Source of the DNA: Cunninghamella blakesleeana
Taxonomy: Eukaryota > Mucoromycota > Mucoromycetes > Mucorales > Cunninghamellaceae
Length of the DNA stretch: 64,000 nucleotides
Direction of reading: 5' to 3'
NCBI GenBank assembly: GCA_017871115.1
Contig: JAFCIZ010000001.1
Coordinates: 6,880,001-6,944,000 of the forward strand
Under the pieces are notes generated by a model. The model saw only the letters and a list, made by a program, of their open reading frames with translations. It was not told the origin of the DNA and made no database searches. Below, piece after piece: positions 1 to 8,773 of this stretch (its first letter is position 1; every line of letters starts with the position of its first letter). The position numbers and the translations under genes were made by a program.

Positions 1-2919
1 AATTTGCTTCACTTTCTTTTAAACCACGACTGGCATATATAACAGGATGTTCTAGACCTTCTTCATCCAATTGTGATAATATAGTTCCAAGTCCATCAGT
101 AGAAGCATCACAAACGATAATAAATGGTTTGTTATAATCAGCCCTTTTCAATATAGGTGCTTCAGTTAATTTTTGTTTTAATAATTCAAAAGATTTTGTT
201 GTTTCCGCAGTCCAAGGTATTTTCTTTTTTGTTTTAGTGACATTATGTAATGGTCTAGCAATAGCTGCAAAGTTTTGTATAAATCTTCTATAATAAGAAG
301 CTAATCCAATAAATCCTCTTATTTGCTTGACTGTAGTTGGTATAGGATAATTCTTTACTTTTTCTATTTTTGTAGGATCAGTTTTTATTCCATCTTTAGT
401 GATTATATATCCAAGGAACTTCAATTCATCTTTAAAGAATACACATTTTTCAATATTAAATAGTAATCCGCCAAGTCTTGCACATTTAAATAATTCTTCT
501 AAATCCAATAGATGTTGATCCAAATTATTCGAGTGTACATTAAGATCATCAATATATGCTACTAAGCATCTATTGATCATAGTTTTAAAACATATATCTA
601 TTAAACGTTGAAAGGTAGCTGGACTATTTACTAAACCCATAGGTAACATTTCATATTGATAAGTTCCAAACTTGGTGACAAAACCAGTTAATTCTTTACT
701 ATTTTCTTTCATAGGTACTTGATGGAACCCTGATCTAAGATCCAAAGCAGAAAATATTCTTGATACACCAATTTCATCAATTAAGTCATCTATTCTTGGT
801 AAAGGATATGCATCTACTTTAGTTTGAGCATTAAGCTTTCTATAATCAACTACCATTCTATAATCACCATTCTTCTTTTTGACTAAAATTATGGGAGCAG
901 TATAAGGAGTGTTAGCTGGTTTGATTATTCCAAGTTCACATAAACGATCCAATTCTGATTTTAAATATTCTTGTTCCATAGGGCTCATACGATAAGGTCT
1001 ATGTCGTATTGGCATTGCATCTTGTTTTAGTATTATTTCATGTTCAAGAAGAGTAGTATGTCCCATCTTGTCATTATTCCAATCGAATACATCTTGATAT
1101 TGTTGTATTAATTTCCAAAATTTTATTTTGTATTCCATTGGTATATTTCCAAGTTGTAGTTTATTTTTAAAAGATTCATCCAAAGTGTCTTCTTTAATAT
1201 CTGTTTCAATATTATTAAATTCTATATATGTTTTATATGGACTAAGCTGGTCTACTAAATTGTATCCTTCTATACCTTCATTATTCCCATTTTCATCTAA
1301 ATTAAAAAATTCACTAATGATTTGATTAGGTGGTAGATCCATATTATTATCAGACTTATTAATTAAATTTATTGTTGTGTGATCATAATTATTTTTTATT
1401 TTTGATTCATTTAATATGTTGCTTGTAGTTGTATGTATATCTTTATTAGAATCGATTTGTATTTGACATATTGAATACGGTGGTACAGTTAATCCATCTT
1501 TTCCTGTTGTAATAGTTGTTGTATCATCATCTTGTTGTATTTTTAAATTATTTTCTATTGTTGTAATATTATAATAATCATCTTCATCTTCGTCAGAATG
1601 TTCATCATGTTCCCATTCTTCTTCATCTGTTTCAAGGTCTGTTATATCAGTATCACTTTCATCTAAAGTTTCTTTTTCATTAATTGCAATCTTGTTGTCT
1701 TGTTGATAATTTCCATTAATAGATTTAATTGATATGAGTGGTCTATCAGTTGATTTTAGAAATATAATAGGTAGTTCAGCTATTTTATGTTTGTATGTAA
1801 CCTTTAGAGTACTTGTTTTAAAATTAAGGAGAGCTTGTACATGACTTAACCAATTATTACCAAGAACTATATGAGCAGGACATCTGGGTAATACTTCCAT
1901 ATTGACCGGTATATTTATATCAGGTGTTACTTGTATATTAACATCATGTACAATACCTAAGGTTGGTTGTTTTGTTCCATTTCCTAATACAAATATGTTA
2001 GTAGAAGGTGCATCTATTTCTAATCCTAATAGCTTCATCATTGCTTTTGACATACATGATTTAGCTGCTCCACTATCAATTAATACTTTGACTTTTTTAT
2101 TTTCTATAATTAAATTAGTGTAAGCTGCAGTTGTTATTACATCTTCATTATCTAATGTATTTAAGTGTGATGATTCTGTTATTTGTTGATCCAATTTATT
2201 TTTTACTGATCTTCTTTTAGGTTTACATGCTGTTAATAGTTGTTTTCTTAAATGATGTGATGATTTTATTAAATCTCCAACTTCTATGTTAGCTTTTTGT
2301 TTGAATACATCTTTAATAATATCATATTCTATATCAATAGTTGCAGGAGGTGATCTTTTTCTTTTGGGTTTATCATTATTTTCAGATATTTTATTATGAT
2401 TAGATGGAATAGTTGTTGTATCAAGTGTAACGATATCGATATCATCCATCATTTCTTCTTTTTCTAAATCTTTATCTGTAATTTCATCATCCATTCTGAT
2501 TCTTTTAGCTGATCTTGATTTTTCTGTAACCCTTTTTGTTTTTGCTGATGTTTCATGATGTTTAACAACAGGAGGTTTTTCTATTCTTGCAGCATATAAA
2601 TCATGATTATTTATATGCGGTCCATAATTATATTCATCTTCTATTTCTTCATTATTTAATAAAACATTCATGTTTTGATGGTTATCCATATTACTTGTAT
2701 TTTGTTGATTTTTTTGTGTATTATTTATTTTTTGTTGAGTATCCATATGATGTTGATTATTTATATTTTGTTGGTTATTTATATTTTGTTGGTTATTTAT
2801 ATTTTGTTGGTTATTTATATTTTGTTGGTTATTTATATTTTGTTGTTTATTTTTATTAATGGATTTATTATCAGGGACTGCCAATTGACCATTATTAACA
2901 ATTGCCCTATCTAGTTTTT
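1..2919 (-). CDS. Ty3/gypsy retrotransposon Pol (protease, reverse transcriptase, start of RNase H), partial
   Basis: Minus-strand frame open from the gag stop to the window edge, in the -1 frame relative to gag. In order: a low-complexity acidic/basic linker with a (QNINNQ) repeat; an aspartic protease with the active-site motif VLIDSGAAKSC (about 2045-2095); another acidic linker; then a reverse transcriptase with DYRKLN, YPLPRIDDL, FSALDLRSGFHQ, the MLPMGLVNSPATFQ block and the catalytic YIDDL (about 545-560), followed by the FLGY and RGFIGLASYYRRFI connection motifs. The IVCDASTDGLG stretch near 100 begins the RNase H fold. Integrase and the 3' LTR must lie left of the window. I saw no stop codon or frameshift in about 2.9 kb, so the element looks young. 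Family assignment rests on motif content and order (protease before RT), typical of Metaviridae. Confidence 0.93.
2753..2842 (-). repeat. 18-bp coding minisatellite in the Pol N-terminal linker
   Basis: Five head-to-tail 18-bp units (plus-strand unit ttggttatttatattttg, first copy with one change) encode a repeated Gln-Asn-Ile-Asn-Asn-Gln hexapeptide between the frameshift site and the protease. The period is a multiple of three, so copy-number change keeps pol open. Confidence 0.9.
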
Positions 2920-2920
2920 T
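2873..2920 (-). other. -1 programmed ribosomal frameshift signal between gag and pol
   Basis: Read on the minus strand, gag ends TCA AAA AAC TAG. The in-frame heptamer A AAA AAC (2920-2914) is a classical X XXY YYZ slippery site directly before the stop. A one-base backward slip gives AAA AAA CTA GAT AGG, which enters the open pol frame; the other shifted frame stops at once. After a five-base spacer (2913-2909) a stem-loop can form: CAATTG (2904-2899) pairs with CAATTG (2887-2882) around an 11-base loop, extended by AGGG (2908-2905) pairing with CCCT (2876-2873) across a bulge. Spacer length and structure match known -1 sites. Frameshifting itself is inferred. Confidence 0.85.
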
Positions 2921-4068
2921 GATTGTTGGTTATCATATTGTTGATTATATTGTTGATGAGATTGCTGTTGTTGATATTGTTGAATTGGAACTTGTTGAGA
3001 ATTAGATAAGTTCTGAGCTGAATTGTAATAATCATTATATTGTTGAGGTTGAGGTGGTTGTTTATCATTATAATAATTATTATTATGATAATCTTGATTT
3101 TTCTGTTGTTGACGATAGAATCTTTTATTGTTGTATTGATTGTTATGTCTATTATAATTATTATTATTTGAATTATTAATTGGACCATTAGATTTAGCTA
3201 ATTCAGAACGTACAAGTTTGATTATATCATCACTAGACATATTATCATTATTTTTAGTTTGTTTTTTAGTATGCTGAATCTGTTCAATTTTGTCATTCAC
3301 ATTCTTTTCCATAGTCTCAACATTAAGAACCAATCGTTCTAAGAGTTTTACTATTGGGTCAGAGTTTGAAGATAAATTTGTAACTGATTCGTTTTTACTA
3401 AACTCCATAACATTAAATGAATTAATATTATTATGTGGATTATCAATTGTATTTCTATCCATAGCGTAACCAGAGTACAATAATTGTTCATGTTCAGTTG
3501 TACGGTTGTTTATCATTCCATAATTCATTGATTTGTTAGCTGACCACCAAGCTTCAGCATTTTTTAACCATTGTTCAGCAGTTATAGAAGCAAGAGCAAT
3601 GCAATGTTTACTAATATTAGGATTCAATCCATATCTGAATCGCATAAGAATAATATCATCATCTTCTTTCTTAGCTAATCTAGCAACTTCTTGTAATCTT
3701 GAGTAAAAGTCCCTTGGATGTTCCTCGGTACCTTGTTTCATTTCGTTTAGCATTAATTTATAAGATTCTAAAAGTTCAGCAGTAACGAATTTTGTTTCAA
3801 AAGCCGACATAACAATATCAAAAGTTAAAGAATCCTTGTATTGATCCTTAAGACAGTCCAAATAAGTTTTTGCAGACTTGTGTACTTGAGTTCTTAATAT
3901 GGCTAGTTTTCTTGAGTCACTTGTAGTATTTGTGAGTTCTAAATAAGTTTCCAGCATTTGTCTGAAGTGGCGAAAGTCTTCACGCTCACCTCCAGTAAAA
4001 GGAATGAGTTTAGGAATGAGCTTGAGCAAAGGTTGTTCTTGAGCCAACGCGGTATAATCGTAAGACAT
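2911..4068 (-). CDS. Ty3/gypsy retrotransposon Gag, 385 aa
   Basis: Complete ORF just upstream of pol and downstream of the 5' LTR. Residues about 20-180 look like a retrotransposon Gag capsid domain (FTGGEREDFRHFRQML near the start, then EHPRDFYSRLQEVARLA and MRFRYGLNPNISKHC). It is followed by a short coiled-coil-like stretch (VKLLERLVLNVETMEKNVNDK) and a C-terminal tail of about 90 residues made almost wholly of Asn, Gln, Tyr, Arg and His. No CCHC zinc knuckle is present, so RNA binding would have to come from the basic, N/Q-rich tail. The last two sense codons, AAA AAC, form the slippery site used to reach pol. The start at 4068 is the first ATG after the primer-binding site region. Confidence 0.93.
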   Translation of the reverse strand: MSYDYTALAQEQPLLKLIPKLIPFTGGEREDFRHFRQMLETYLELTNTTSDSRKLAILRTQVHKSAKTYLDCLKDQYKDSLTFDIVMSAFETKFVTAELLESYKLMLNEMKQGTEEHPRDFYSRLQEVARLAKKEDDDIILMRFRYGLNPNISKHCIALASITAEQWLKNAEAWWSANKSMNYGMINNRTTEHEQLLYSGYAMDRNTIDNPHNNINSFNVMEFSKNESVTNLSSNSDPIVKLLERLVLNVETMEKNVNDKIEQIQHTKKQTKNNDNMSSDDIIKLVRSELAKSNGPINNSNNNNYNRHNNQYNNKRFYRQQQKNQDYHNNNYYNDKQPPQPQQYNDYYNSAQNLSNSQQVPIQQYQQQQSHQQYNQQYDNQQSKN

Positions 4069-4191
4069 TTTATGGTTGATAATCTTCAGTTTTAAAATGA
4101 ATAAACTTCAAAGAGTGTACTTGCAGAATGTAATAGTTTTGAAATTTTCCTTAGTAGTTTTTAAAGTTTACCCTGTAGTTTTTTGAAGTTT

Positions 4192-4209
4192 CCCCGCCAG
4201 TGAGCACCA
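4192..4209 (-). other. Primer-binding site of the retrotransposon
   Basis: Four bases inside the proposed LTR end, the minus strand reads TGGTGCTCACTGGCGGGG. It begins with TGG, as expected for a site complementary to a tRNA 3' CCA end, and lies where a Ty3/gypsy PBS should be. The tRNA species was not identified. Confidence 0.6.
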
Positions 4210-4213
4210 AATA

Positions 4214-5621
4214 TGTTGTGTGTGTTTTTGGTAAGAGTTATTTTTGTTAAAATAAAATAAGAGAGTTTGTATTTATATTAACTATAAATAAGATAATTCC
4301 AGTGAGCACCAGTTCTTGTTTTATAAGTAGAACGACTTAATATAATATAAAAGTAAAAAAAAAATAAAAAGATAAAATAAAATAAAATATTTAAAAAAAT
4401 TCAAAAGTATATGCAAATGAATTTAAAAGTCAGAGAGTAGATTATTATATAAAAAGGGTAATAATCAAATAAAGTAATAATAAAATAATATATAAAAGTT
4501 TATATATGTTGTATATAAATAAAAAGAGATTTCACTTAAGAAATAAAATATACTTGTTATAGTAATAAAAATGATTTCAATTAAGAAATTAATATAAAAT
4601 TAAAATAAAATAAAAATAAAAATTAGTTTGGACAAATAAAATATTTATTATATAAAATATTATTTAAAAATTTGACATTTATATTTGACAAAGAAAAAAA
4701 AAAAACAAAAGAGAAAGAGAAATATTCTTTCCTATTTATATTAAAACAAAATTTATTTTTGAGAGAGAGAGAAAGAAGTCATACGGTCAAGGATGTGCGG
4801 TTGTGGATGTACATCTGTGGATGTGCGTCTGTGGATGTGCGTCTGTGGATGTGCGTCTGTGGATGTGCGGTTGTGGATGTGCGTCTGTGGATGTGCGGTT
4901 GTGGATGTGAGCTTGACCAATTAAAACAAAAGTTAAAAAATTTTTTTAAACACCGGTAGGATCATTATCCTGCGCGACATTGTGTAAATTTTTGGTTGTT
5001 GTAAAAGTAGAATTTCCTTTTATAGTTTTGGAAAGTAGATAGCTTTGTAGTTTAGTTTAGTTGTCAGTGAGCACCAGTATCTTGTTTTATAAGTAGATAC
5101 AACTTAGTTTAGATCGATAGTTTAAAATAAAAATAAAATAATAAAGTAAAATAAAATAAATTATATAATTGGATAAAGATCAACAATTATATAAACAAAG
5201 TAATAAAATTAAAATAAAATAAGTATAATATCGGATAAAGATCAACGATTATTATAATAAAATAATATAAAGTAATATTGGATAGTAATCAACAATATTA
5301 ATATAAAATAAAAATAATCTTTAGCTAAAAAGATGAGTTAATAGACTTATTGGTTATAATATAAGTTCTTTTATTTAAAATTAACTTGTTATTAACTGAT
5401 TTTTCAAAAATAAAATAAAAATTGTCGAGTATTTATATAAAAAGGATTTGAATTTTAAATACCGATCATTGATATATATATGCTAGTGCATATATATAAG
5501 AGAGTATATATATATATCTATACTGAGTTTAAATGGGATATATATACCTATATGTATATATATAAAATAAGATTATAGTTAAGCCTTGCCCAAATATGGG
5601 AGGTTTAGCCAGAACATAACA
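4214..5621 (-). mobile_element. 5' long terminal repeat of the Ty3/gypsy element (boundaries proposed)
   Basis: On the minus strand the segment starts TGTTATGTTCTGG (5621) and ends CACACAACA (4214), giving TGTT...AACA termini, and is followed directly by the primer-binding site. It contains TATAAAA boxes on the minus strand at 4325-4319 and 5091-5085, a 14-bp minisatellite, and AT-rich filler. No protein is encoded. The 3' LTR lies outside the window, so the ends come from terminal bases and PBS position, not from comparing two LTRs. At about 1.4 kb it is long for a fungal gypsy LTR and could be a composite of nested insertions. Confidence 0.6.
4791..4912. repeat. 14-bp GC-rich minisatellite inside the LTR
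   Basis: Nearly nine tandem copies of ggatgtgcgtctgt or its variant ggatgtgcggttgt, in an otherwise extremely AT-rich region. The apparent ORF across it is only the repeat being read through and is not a gene. Confidence 0.93.
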
Positions 5622-5948
5622 CTATAAATAAGATAATTCCAGTGAGCACCAGTTCTTGTTTTATAAGTAGAACGACTTAATATAATATAAAAGTAAAAAA
5701 AAAAAATAAAAAGATAAAATAAAATAAAATATTTAAAAAAAATTCAAAAGTATATGCAAATGAATTTAAAAGTCAGAGAGTAGATTATTATATAAAAAGA
5801 GTAATAATCAAATAAAGTAATAATAAAATTAAAAATAAAATATAAAAGTTTATATATGTGGTATATAAATAAAAAGAGATTTCACTTAAGAAATAAAATA
5901 TATTTGTTATAGTAATAAAAATGATTTCAATTAAGAAATTAATATAAA
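5621..5948 (-). mobile_element. Truncated second copy of the LTR, abutting the first
   Basis: From actataaataagataattcc onward this segment is nearly identical to 4281-4600 inside the LTR, including the TATAAAA box (5665-5659) and the TGGTGCTCACTGG motif (5651-5639). Similarity begins exactly at the proposed outer LTR end and stops near 5948. It is read as part of an older LTR of the same family into which the present element inserted, or as a recombination remnant. Confidence 0.75.
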
Positions 5949-6206
5949 AAAAAGCCAAACAGTTCATGATGTTTACTGTATAATAATTGGAATAAAAATG
6001 TTCATCTTGATCAACATTTCAAATATATCCATATAAATGAGAGAGGTGATCATATAAACTATACTGATAATTAGATAACGCAAATCCCATATTATTATTT
6101 CTTTTTATTTTATTTAAGATTTAAATTGGTTTTTATTGCAAATTATTTAAATTGATTTTTATTGCAAGTTATTTAAATTGATATGATGATATTTAAAATT
6201 TGGTAG

Positions 6207-6965
6207 CTAATTATTTTTAGCAATTTGCTGTAATGAATCGTCAATCATATAGTTTAGTTTTTTTACAAGTGGAGATACTTTTTTTTCCCATTGTTCTTGA
6301 TCCTTCTCCAAATTCAATTCAATTGGATGTATTTGTTGTTTATAATGCCATATAATATTTGATCTAACATCTTTAACATCTTTTATATTATCATTTCCTT
6401 TACACCAAATAAATTCCCATGTATAACCAGTTGTTACAGTACCATATATTGAATGGTTATTTGGTGCTCCGTTTTTAATGTTTTCAATATAAGCATTATA
6501 TAATTGCATAAGTAATTGTGCTCTACCTTGATCAAAATCATCCTTTTTAGCTTCAATAACAATTAAAATATACTTATTGTGAACTATTACATATTCGACA
6601 GGACCTTTAACATCATCACCGTCAATATAATCTTCTTTTAAAATTTCTACATTTTTTTCATAATATTCATTGACAACATTATAAATGATAGTGCTAATAA
6701 ATTCTTTTCTTTTAGATTCATTTCCAGAATTAACTATTCCAAAAGTTCTAGTTAATATAATAAGTAATGTAGATATTCGTTTAATAACTTCATTACTAAT
6801 TTCTTTTTCATCTATATCTTCATCCTTGGAAAATAATATATTATTTTTAATTCCAAGAAAACTTAAAACTTTTTCATATGATAATCCTGAATATCCTTTT
6901 TTATAATCATATTTAAATATATCTGTAGTTGTTTCTTCTTCTTTTCTTTTTTTAAAAAGTGGCAT
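6207..6965 (-). CDS. PD-(D/E)XK nuclease-like protein, paralogue 1 (252 aa)
   Basis: Single-exon ORF. The N-terminus is short and basic; residues about 95-190 show an alpha/beta core typical of the PD-(D/E)XK superfamily: GPVEYVI (121-127, acidic E124), a hydrophobic strand, IEAKK (137-141, the E-x-K pair E138/K140), then QGRAQLLMQL (146-155) in the following helix. Similar domains occur in multicopy, often transposon-linked fungal families, including the C-terminal part of some Crinkler-type proteins; that link is from memory. There is no signal peptide, membrane segment or Crinkler header, and whether it cuts DNA is unknown. By eye about 60% identical to the ORF at 8009-8773, with the catalytic block best conserved. 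It sits about 260 bp from an LTR remnant. Confidence 0.75.
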   Translation of the reverse strand: MPLFKKRKEEETTTDIFKYDYKKGYSGLSYEKVLSFLGIKNNILFSKDEDIDEKEISNEVIKRISTLLIILTRTFGIVNSGNESKRKEFISTIIYNVVNEYYEKNVEILKEDYIDGDDVKGPVEYVIVHNKYILIVIEAKKDDFDQGRAQLLMQLYNAYIENIKNGAPNNHSIYGTVTTGYTWEFIWCKGNDNIKDVKDVRSNIIWHYKQQIHPIELNLEKDQEQWEKKVSPLVKKLNYMIDDSLQQIAKNN

Positions 6966-7099
6966 TTTATATATATATATTTCTTCATAAAATATAAAAA
7001 AAGGAAAAGAGGAGAGTTTAAAAATAATTATTTTATTTTATTTATTCAAATTTAACTCCGAATTTGGTTTTTTTAACAAGTCATATGATATATATATTT

Positions 7100-7230
7100 A
7101 AGGTAGATATCCCAAAATATTAAAAATGAAATAGTTTTCTTGCCTATTTAATTAAAATATGTTTGAATTTAACCAAATCTTATAAAATTGATTCGTCAGA
7201 TAGTACTATTTCAAAAATATAAAACTATAT
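7100..7230. repeat. Duplicated non-coding block, copy 1
   Basis: Shares with 7789-7917, in the same order and orientation, a ggtaga(t/c)atcccaaa core followed by tattaaaaa, and about 80 bp later ataaaattga and atttcaaaaatataaa. It lies on the 5' side of paralogue 1. Confidence 0.65.
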
Positions 7231-7788
7231 AAATAATATATATTATACAGGATTAAAGTAAGATTTCAGTAACCGCAATGTAAAATGAAGATAATATAAA
7301 CATTTAAAAGTGATTTAAATTTTGAGTAGTTAAAAAAAATATTTAAATAAATATAAAAATATAAGATAAAATTATAAAATATGGTTTATAAAGTGGTCAA
7401 GTTTAATAATTATTTAATAGATAATAATTTATTATAAAAATTTGACAATTTAAAAGAAAGAGAGAAAAATTGATTTTATTTATATTTAAAAAAAATTAAA
7501 AATTTATGAGAGTGAGGAGAGATAAAATAAAGTTTGGAGTTATGGCTCCATAGTCATGGCGCCAGCAACACAAATCAGGCCCAAAAAAAGGAAAGAAAAA
7601 AAAGAAGAAAAAATCAAAGAGCATTAATGCTAACACAATTAATATTTAATTGTTAAAATTATAAAGACTATATCATTTGATATATAAAATTATAAAATAT
7701 AAATATATTTTAAAAAAACATTAGTATTTGGCCGTATTAGGAATTATTTTTTGTTATAAGAACATATATCTATATTTGATATAAATAA

Positions 7789-7917
7789 TGGTAGACATCC
7801 CAAACTATTAAAAACAAAATAATATTATTCTATTTATATAACCTTTATATATTGAATCTATTCAAAACATATAAAATTGACTCTTTGGATAATATCATTT
7901 CAAAAATATAAATTTAT
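7789..7917. repeat. Duplicated non-coding block, copy 2
   Basis: Diverged direct copy of 7100-7230, lying on the 3' side of paralogue 2. Both copies are between the genes, so the layout is not a simple gene-plus-promoter tandem duplication. Confidence 0.65.
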
Positions 7918-8008
7918 AAATATTTTTCTCATAAACACCCAAACTTTACTTTGATCATATTTATGTAGATGAAATTATTTTATTTAGTATTAGTTTAAAT
8001 CTTGCCAG

Positions 8009-8773
8009 TTAATTATTTTCAATAAATTGATTTAAAGAATTATAAATCATGAAATTTAATTTCTTCACAAGTGGGGTCACCTTATTTTCCCATTCTTCTT
8101 TTTTCTTTTCTAAATTTTTTTCAATTGGTTGAATTTTATCTTTATACTTCCATATAATATTTGATCTAACATCTTCAATAGTATGTATATTATTATTTCC
8201 AGTACACCAAACAAATTCCCATAATTCTCCTGTTGTTGCAATACCATATATCATATGGACTTTAGGTGCTCCATTTTTAATATTTTTGACATAAGCATTA
8301 TATAATTGCATTAAAAGTTGTGCTCTACCTTGATCAAAAACATCTTTTTTAGCTTCAATAATAATTAGAATGTATTTGTCATTAGCTATTACATATTCAA
8401 CAGGTCCTCTAACATCATCACCTTCAATATAAAATTCTTTTTTAATCCGTACATTTTTATCATAATATTCTGCAACAATACGTTTTATAATGGGACTAAT
8501 AAATTCTTGTATTTTAGATTCAGTTCCAGAATTAATTATTCCATAAGCTTTAGTTGTAAAAATAAGACTTTCAGTTATATAGTCAATAACTTTTTTATCA
8601 ATATCTTTTTCATTAATATTTTCATCTTTTGCAAACAATATATCGTTTTTAATTCCAAGATATTCTAAAAATTTTTCATAATCTAATCCTGAATATTCTT
8701 TTTTATTATCATATTTAAATATATCTGCTGCTGTTTCTTGTATTTCTTCTCTTCTTCTTTTAAATTCTGACAT
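8009..8773 (-). CDS. PD-(D/E)XK nuclease-like protein, paralogue 2 (254 aa)
   Basis: Single-exon ORF of the same family as the one at 6207-6965. It keeps GDDVRGPVEYVI, then KYILIIIEAKK with the E-x-K pair, DQGRAQLLMQLYNAY, a TTGxxWEFVWC strand and the C-terminal DVRSNIIWKYK and PLVKKLNFMI helices. The N-terminus is short and basic (FKRRREE). Differences from the paralogue are spread along the protein but spare the catalytic block, which suggests that the fold and probably the activity are under constraint in both copies. There are no introns, unlike almost every other gene here, which fits a mobile or recently arrived family. The biological role is unknown. Confidence 0.75.
   Translation of the reverse strand: MSEFKRRREEIQETAADIFKYDNKKEYSGLDYEKFLEYLGIKNDILFAKDENINEKDIDKKVIDYITESLIFTTKAYGIINSGTESKIQEFISPIIKRIVAEYYDKNVRIKKEFYIEGDDVRGPVEYVIANDKYILIIIEAKKDVFDQGRAQLLMQLYNAYVKNIKNGAPKVHMIYGIATTGELWEFVWCTGNNNIHTIEDVRSNIIWKYKDKIQPIEKNLEKKKEEWENKVTPLVKKLNFMIYNSLNQFIENN

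Larger units (their letters stand above)
6966..8008. other. Spacer between the nuclease-like paralogues, with duplicated block
   Basis: No gene seen. It holds the 5' flank of paralogue 1, two diverged copies of a block of about 130 bp, and an isolated GC-rich patch at 7536-7580 containing the perfect palindrome TGGCGCCA (7557-7564) and its near copy TGGCTCCA (7543-7550). Confidence 0.7.

Noticed and set aside
2587..3188. ORFs on both strands of 73-93 residues
   Set aside because: Shadows of the repetitive gag and pol coding sequence in other frames.
4672..4959. 95-residue plus-strand ORF
   Set aside because: It is the 14-bp LTR minisatellite read as a Cys/Trp-rich repeat; no gene features.
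6207..8773. Crinkler effector identity for the nuclease-like pair
   Set aside because: No Crinkler header domain or P-loop region; only the nuclease-like core is comparable, so the name is not applied.
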